64,000 nt of DNA from Macrostomum hystrix (Eukaryota; Platyhelminthes; Macrostomidae): NCBI GenBank assembly GCA_950097015.1, contig CATNEN010000001.1, positions 3,248,001-3,312,000 of the forward strand. Direction: 5' to 3'. The notes below the pieces were generated by a model. That model worked only from the letters and a program-made list of their open reading frames with translations. It searched no databases and was not told the DNA's origin. Shown here in pieces: positions 60,801 to 64,000 of the stretch; the first letter of the stretch is position 1, and every line of letters begins with the position of its first letter. The position numbers and the translations under genes were made by a program.

Positions 60801-63590
60801 CATTCTATGAAATCCATTTCCATCTCTATCTGCCATTCTATGAAATCTATTTCCATCTCTATCTGCCATTCTATGAAATCCATTTCCATCTCTATCTGCC
60901 ATTCTATGAAATCCATTTCCATCTCTATCTGCTATTCTATGAAATCCATTTCCATCTCTATCTGCCATTCTTTGAAATCCATTTCCATCTCTATCTGCCA
61001 TTCTATGAAATCCATTTCCATCTCTATCTGCCATTCTATGAAATCCATTTCCATCTCTATCTGCCATTCTACTAAATAAATTTCCATCTCTATCTGCCAT
61101 TCTACTAAATATGTTTCCATCTCTATCTGCCATTCTATGAAATTCATTACCATCTCTATCTGCCATTCTATAGAAACGATATTTGCTGAAATTGTCTGCT
61201 ACCTATTCAAATATTGACAATAGCGCTATTTATTGATAATAAAACTACGAATTATAATTCAGTGTAGCAACCGGGGAAGAATTAGCAGGCAGTCAAGCGA
61301 ATCTTGCACCCGTCTGCCGAAATTGGCAACATACTAGCTACCTAGGATTCACCCGAAATCATATTTCCGTTCCATTTTGCCTCGTCTTCTTAGACCACGA
61401 AGTGATTTGCTGCTTTTCGCGGCAATATACGCTCGTAACAGATTTAAAAAAAACGAGCAAGGATTTACGATTTATTTTCCACCCTATTGGAGTGGGAGTT
61501 ATGATAAAAACAACAAAGAGAAACCCGCTGCCACTGCCAAGGCGAAAGCTTTTTACACAGTCGGAACACTTCCGTTCTGGGGTTGGTCTTATTTTTCTTA
61601 TTTTTAACTTCACTTTCGCGGTCACTTCTGACCACCTTAGAATCGCCTCTGCGTTTTTCAGTGTCGAATGTACTTTTGGTAGATTTGTTTTTTTCGCAAA
61701 GTTCTTTAGCGAAAGAACTTTGCGATGGTGAGCGGCAGAGCGGTTAACGCGTCTACCTCTGCACCAAGGTACCTGAGCTCGATTTCGCGGCTATAGGCCC
61801 ACATTAATTTGGGGCGCAGCCGCGGAGAGAAGGCTTGGGGGCTTGTCGTGCAATTCGCGCCCTTGAGGGTCAACCTCCAAGGCACAGTGAGTGTACACTG
61901 CCTGAATATGAGAAGTCAGGGCAGATGCACGCAACCTGTGTGAGTGTGTGCCTGCGTGTGCTCAGTGTGTGCTCAGGAGTCAGCGAAATGGGCAGAATTG
62001 CCTCCTCGCTGGCTGCGTGTCTAGTGTCACCAAATGATGTGCAATTGCCTGCAGCCCTCCTGCAATTATTATTATATTATTTTTATTATCAGAGTAACGA
62101 CCAATAAGACAAGTAACGACTACGCAGAAACGTTACTGCGCTACTGCGCAGAAACGTAACGGTTATTGATGTTCTGACACCAAAGAAGCAACGCTTGGCG
62201 ACCTATAAAAGTGTACATATATATAGAAGAAAAAAAATAACTAAAAGGATAATTGTTGGAGGACTGCAGGCCACTTGGTGACACTAGACCCGCAGCCAGA
62301 GAGTAGACAATTCGGCCCACTTTGCTGAATCCTGAGCACACACGCACACAGGTGTGTACATCTGCCCTGTCTTTTTCATCGTCAAGCAGTGTACCCGCAA
62401 GGGGTTGACCCACAGGCCGTAGATATACGGCTATAAGCTATTTCGCGGCACATATCCAAAGGCAGTGTACCGCTACCGCTAGTCAGTCCATGGACTAGAC
62501 GCCTGACCTCCCAGTTTACCTACCTCCCACAGGCATCTTTCCGCTGCCCTGGTACCTGCTGTCCGAATTCGCGCACGAATGGACCGTCAACAGAATCTGC
62601 GACAGTCCAGCCGCCGTGAATCTTCTCAGCCTGATGACCACTACTTTACCGACCATTTTTCACACGGTGTCAATCTGGCTGACGGTCATTCTGGCTATCC
62701 AGCGTTGGATCTACATCACCTTTCCGATGTCAGTTCAGCGGCTCTGCACTAATCGCATTTCAACAGCTTCAGTTCTGATCCTTCTAGGCCTGGTGACAGG
62801 CTTCATGTGCACCTGGTTCTATCTGGACGGACCCTATCAAGTGGCTGATCCGGTTCTGGATGTCAACGGGCCGCAGCTGCTGGTGTCCTGCAATCTGCTA
62901 TCGGAGCGACCCGTCTTCATGGTCCTTATCTACGCTAGAATCCTGCTGGTTAATCTAGTGCCGTCCGTGCTGCTCATTGTGTTCACATCGTTGCTCATCA
63001 ACGGACTACGCGAAGCTGCCAGGCGACGTCGTGTTTTGCTCAGCCCGAAGGCTAGACAGCAGCAGCCGCAGCAGCACGACCAGCAGCATCATCAAGCTCC
63101 AGCTTCTCGACGCCGCGATCAAGAGCAGAATAACACCACAGCGATGCTAACGCTGGTTGTTGGCATCTTCATGATAGTCGAGCTGCCCATGACTGTGGTG
63201 ATGTCGCTGTACGCTTTGAATCTGGGCTCGCAAGAATTCATGGGATTCGCTCTGCCAATCATCAACTTCACGATCCTGGTCACTTATCCCGTGAATTTCT
63301 TCATCTATTCAATGATGTCTAGCCAGTTCCGGCACACCTTCTCCTCAATATTCCATTGCTGCCCTTGGCTTGGCCAGCAGTCACAACAACAGCAGCAGCA
63401 GCAGCAGCATCAGCAGCATCGGCAGCAGAAGGGAACAGAGCCAGAGGCCCAGCCACTTTGCCAACCGCAGGCAGTGGAGCTGAAGGAGTCAGCTGACAAG
63501 GAAGCAAGCAGTGGAAAGTCTGGCAGTGACAAACTGGTAGCCCATCAGGCTTGCATCGAGGTGATCCACAATTCAAACGGCGATGTTTGA
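43071..63590 (+). CDS. SPR: Neuropeptide GPCR, sex peptide / myoinhibitory peptide receptor family
   Basis: Two coding exons: 43071-43428 and 62533-63590. They are joined in phase 1 (Gly120) across a 19,104-bp GT-AG intron, giving 471 aa. The N-terminus is extracellular, with N-glycosylation sites at N40 and N57. Seven membrane segments lie near 76-98, 105-128, 148-175, 196-217, 247-275, 323-349 and 357-380. C142 and C239 form the usual TM3-ECL2 disulfide pair. The DRY triad is replaced by QRW (176-178) and NPxxY by NFFIY (374-378), both as in the Drosophila sex peptide receptor. MLTG-IFPLPW, PTIFHTVSIWLT and SSQFRHTFSSIF also match that family. The third intracellular loop and the C-tail are rich in Q and H. 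C395/C396 could be palmitoylated. The ligand is inferred to be a MIP/allatostatin-B-like W-amide peptide acting at neuronal plasma membrane. The exon opens at a 3' splice site (43054), so a 5' non-coding exon or a spliced leader must precede it. Confidence 0.88.
43455..43800. repeat. 11-bp minisatellite, GPCR intron
   Basis: About 31 copies of GAGTAGGCTTT/GAGAAGGATTT, starting 27 bp after the donor. Longer blocks recur inside it. Confidence 0.92.
43815..44390. repeat. 24-bp minisatellite, GPCR intron
   Basis: About 24 copies of GGGTGAGAGTAGATCTAGAA. Confidence 0.95.
44395..44760. other. Unique spacer in GPCR intron
   Basis: No feature recognised. Confidence 0.35.
44765..45085. repeat. 15/16-bp purine minisatellite, GPCR intron
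   Basis: About 20 copies of AGAGAAGTAGAGAGGG, with or without an extra G. Confidence 0.9.
45086..45600. other. Unique spacer in GPCR intron
   Basis: No feature recognised. Confidence 0.35.
45605..47515. repeat. 20-bp minisatellite with 120-bp higher-order repeat, GPCR intron
   Basis: About 95 copies of TTGATTATCCCCTCAGATTC-type 20-mers. From about 45.9 to 46.7 kb, six different 20-mers recur as identical 120-bp blocks. Confidence 0.95.
47520..47980. other. Unique AT-rich spacer in GPCR intron
   Basis: No feature recognised. Confidence 0.35.
47985..48810. repeat. 22-bp minisatellite, GPCR intron
   Basis: About 37 copies of TCTAGACTAGATCTCACCCT. Each unit holds the palindromes TCTAGA and AGATCT. 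Confidence 0.95.
48815..49230. other. Unique spacer in GPCR intron
   Basis: No feature recognised. Confidence 0.35.
49235..50345. repeat. ~27-bp pyrimidine minisatellite, GPCR intron
   Basis: About 40 copies of TTAATTCTCGCCTTCACTCT plus a (CT)n tract of varying length. Confidence 0.93.
50346..50970. other. Unique spacer in GPCR intron
   Basis: Two overlapping short frames on opposite strands, neither recognisable. Confidence 0.35.
50975..51510. repeat. 22-bp minisatellite, GPCR intron
   Basis: About 24 copies of AGTAGACTCTGAGAGTAGAC. Confidence 0.92.
51511..52270. other. Unique spacer with (CAG)n, GPCR intron
   Basis: A pure CAG microsatellite of about ten units at 51833-51862. No gene recognised. 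Confidence 0.5.
52272..52915. repeat. 23-bp minisatellite, GPCR intron
   Basis: About 28 copies of AACTCTCGCCTTCACTCTCT, the same family as the 49.2-50.3 kb array. Confidence 0.93.
52916..53660. other. Unique spacer in GPCR intron
   Basis: No recognisable exon. A donor-like GCTG/GTAAGC at about 53523 has no partner. Confidence 0.35.
53665..55320. repeat. 22-bp minisatellite, GPCR intron
   Basis: About 75 copies of TAGTCTCACCCTGATCTCTA, with CAGCC and CAACC variants in blocks. Confidence 0.95.
55325..56005. other. Unique spacer in GPCR intron
   Basis: No feature recognised. Confidence 0.35.
56010..61170. repeat. 33-bp minisatellite, 5.2 kb, GPCR intron
   Basis: About 156 copies with core TCCATTTCCATCTCTATCTG plus CCATTCTATGAAA. 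Internal duplications have periods of 1716 bp (52 units) and 627 bp (19 units). The minus strand is open throughout (MADRDGNGFHR per unit). Confidence 0.97.
61175..61727. other. Unique spacer before the SINE, with a perfect hairpin
   Basis: A 14-bp perfect inverted repeat (TCGCAAAGTTCTTT, loop AGCG) occupies 61694-61725 and ends two bases before the SINE. Overlapping short frames at 61377-61731 have no recognised family. Confidence 0.5.
61728..62092 (+). mobile_element. tRNA-derived SINE, second full-length copy
   Basis: This copy starts GTGAGCGGCAGAGCGGTTAA, with tRNA-like A-box. B-box-like GAGCTCGATTTCG follows. The middle (GGGGCGCAGCCGCG) and 3' body (TCTAGTGTCACCAAATGATG) match the copy at 16.4-16.7 kb. 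It ends in a TTA-rich tail reading TTATTATCAG. It lies inside the long GPCR intron in sense orientation. It has the same GT...AG ends as the intronised copy. I see no clear target-site duplication. Confidence 0.85.
62247..62412 (-). mobile_element. 5'-truncated SINE copy, minus strand
   Basis: The reverse complement reads GGTCAACCCC, then GTACACTGC, CAGGGCAGATGTACAC and GTCTAGTGTCACCAAG, the 3' half of the same SINE. The tRNA-like head is absent, the usual outcome of incomplete reverse transcription. The tail is diverged. Confidence 0.75.
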
Positions 63591-64000
63591 CAGCTAGTAA
63601 AGAAATCGATTTTCATAGAATCGTTTTAGATTTTCATAGAAAGTTTGATTAAAATGTTTACACAAAGTTCACTTTGATTATTTGACACGGAAATCAGTTG
63701 CTTCACACTAATAGTTTTGAGCTCTACTCAGAGATTGGTTTACCAGCTTTACCGTTATCACTTAGTTTATTTGACTCTATGCTTTTTAAACGTTTGCTTT
63801 TCTGTCGTTAAAAATTGAAAGCTTTAGGCTTGTGTTCTAGTTTTGATTTATTAGCTAATAGAATGCGAAATGCTTAATTAGATCTGATAAACAATATTAC
63901 TATGATGGAGTATGTCTGTATATATGCACTTCATAATAGTCTTACTTAAATTGAGGTCCTACTGACATTGGAAGTCATTTTATTCGTAATCAGGGACAAC
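63591..64000. other. GPCR 3' UTR-like DNA
   Basis: AT-rich unique DNA with no further frame. The transcript end is not resolved. Confidence 0.45.
63648..63653 (+). terminator. Possible GPCR poly(A) signal (ATTAAA)
   Basis: A variant hexamer ATTAAA lies 58 nt after the GPCR stop. No AATAAA is seen before the window ends, so the true 3' end may be outside. Confidence 0.3.

Noticed and set aside
55968..61166. A 1732-codon minus-strand open frame with DRDGNG motifs resembling EF-hand loops
   Set aside because: It is the translation of a 33-bp intronic minisatellite. The other strand is open too, no conserved flanking domain is present, and the EF-hand-like string is a by-product of one repeat unit.
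61377..61731. Overlapping short frames on both strands upstream of the SINE
   Set aside because: No recognisable domain, no codon bias, no splice support. They share the sequence in conflicting frames.

Overview
This window is animal nuclear DNA. Its genes are split by spliceosomal introns, use the standard code, and encode conserved metazoan proteins, and all of them lie on the + strand. The species cannot be fixed from sequence alone. Tandem-repeat-filled introns, polyglutamine-rich exons and possible spliced-leader acceptors would fit a spiralian such as a flatworm, but that is a low-confidence inference.

Four protein genes can be rebuilt exon by exon, with reading phases that agree at every junction. 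(1) 288-14955: the last ten exons of a HEATR5 (HEATR5A/B) gene, 1412 codons plus stop; its 5' part lies outside the window. (2) 15817-20469: a complete CCPG1-like ER-phagy receptor, 723 aa in five exons. (3) 24619-27781: a MINDY1/2 (FAM63) deubiquitinase, 477 aa in six exons, whose first intron looks like a GC-AG intron. (4) 43071-63590: a neuropeptide GPCR of the sex peptide/myoinhibitory peptide receptor family, 471 aa in two coding exons separated by a 19.1-kb intron. These genes cover about 14% of the window. They act in clathrin/AP-1 sorting, ER-phagy, K48-ubiquitin trimming and neuropeptide signalling, and I see no common pathway.

Tandem minisatellites dominate the window: about 40 arrays with units of 11-60 bp, a little under 60% of all bases. 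Nearly every long intron has its own unit family. Several arrays have a second level of order: a 120-bp higher-order repeat at 45.9-46.7 kb, 1722-bp and 1716-bp internal duplications, and two-length-variant units at 22.6-24.5 kb. Almost all long open frames in the window are stop-free repeat units, not genes.

The most notable observation is in the CCPG1-like gene. Intron 1 (16378-16729) coincides almost base for base with a tRNA-derived SINE. Two more copies of that SINE lie at 61.7-62.4 kb. The element is flanked by a 12-bp near-perfect direct repeat. Its tRNA-like head supplies the GTGAGT donor, and its TTA-rich tail plus the first two bases of the repeat supply the acceptor. The net gain to the mRNA is 15 nt, which keeps the frame. 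This looks like an intron made by a SINE insertion.

Other points: an orphan 3' splice site lies 16-36 nt before the start codon of all three complete genes, RFX X-box-like palindromes recur, and one MINDY intron holds four TGACGTCA sites.
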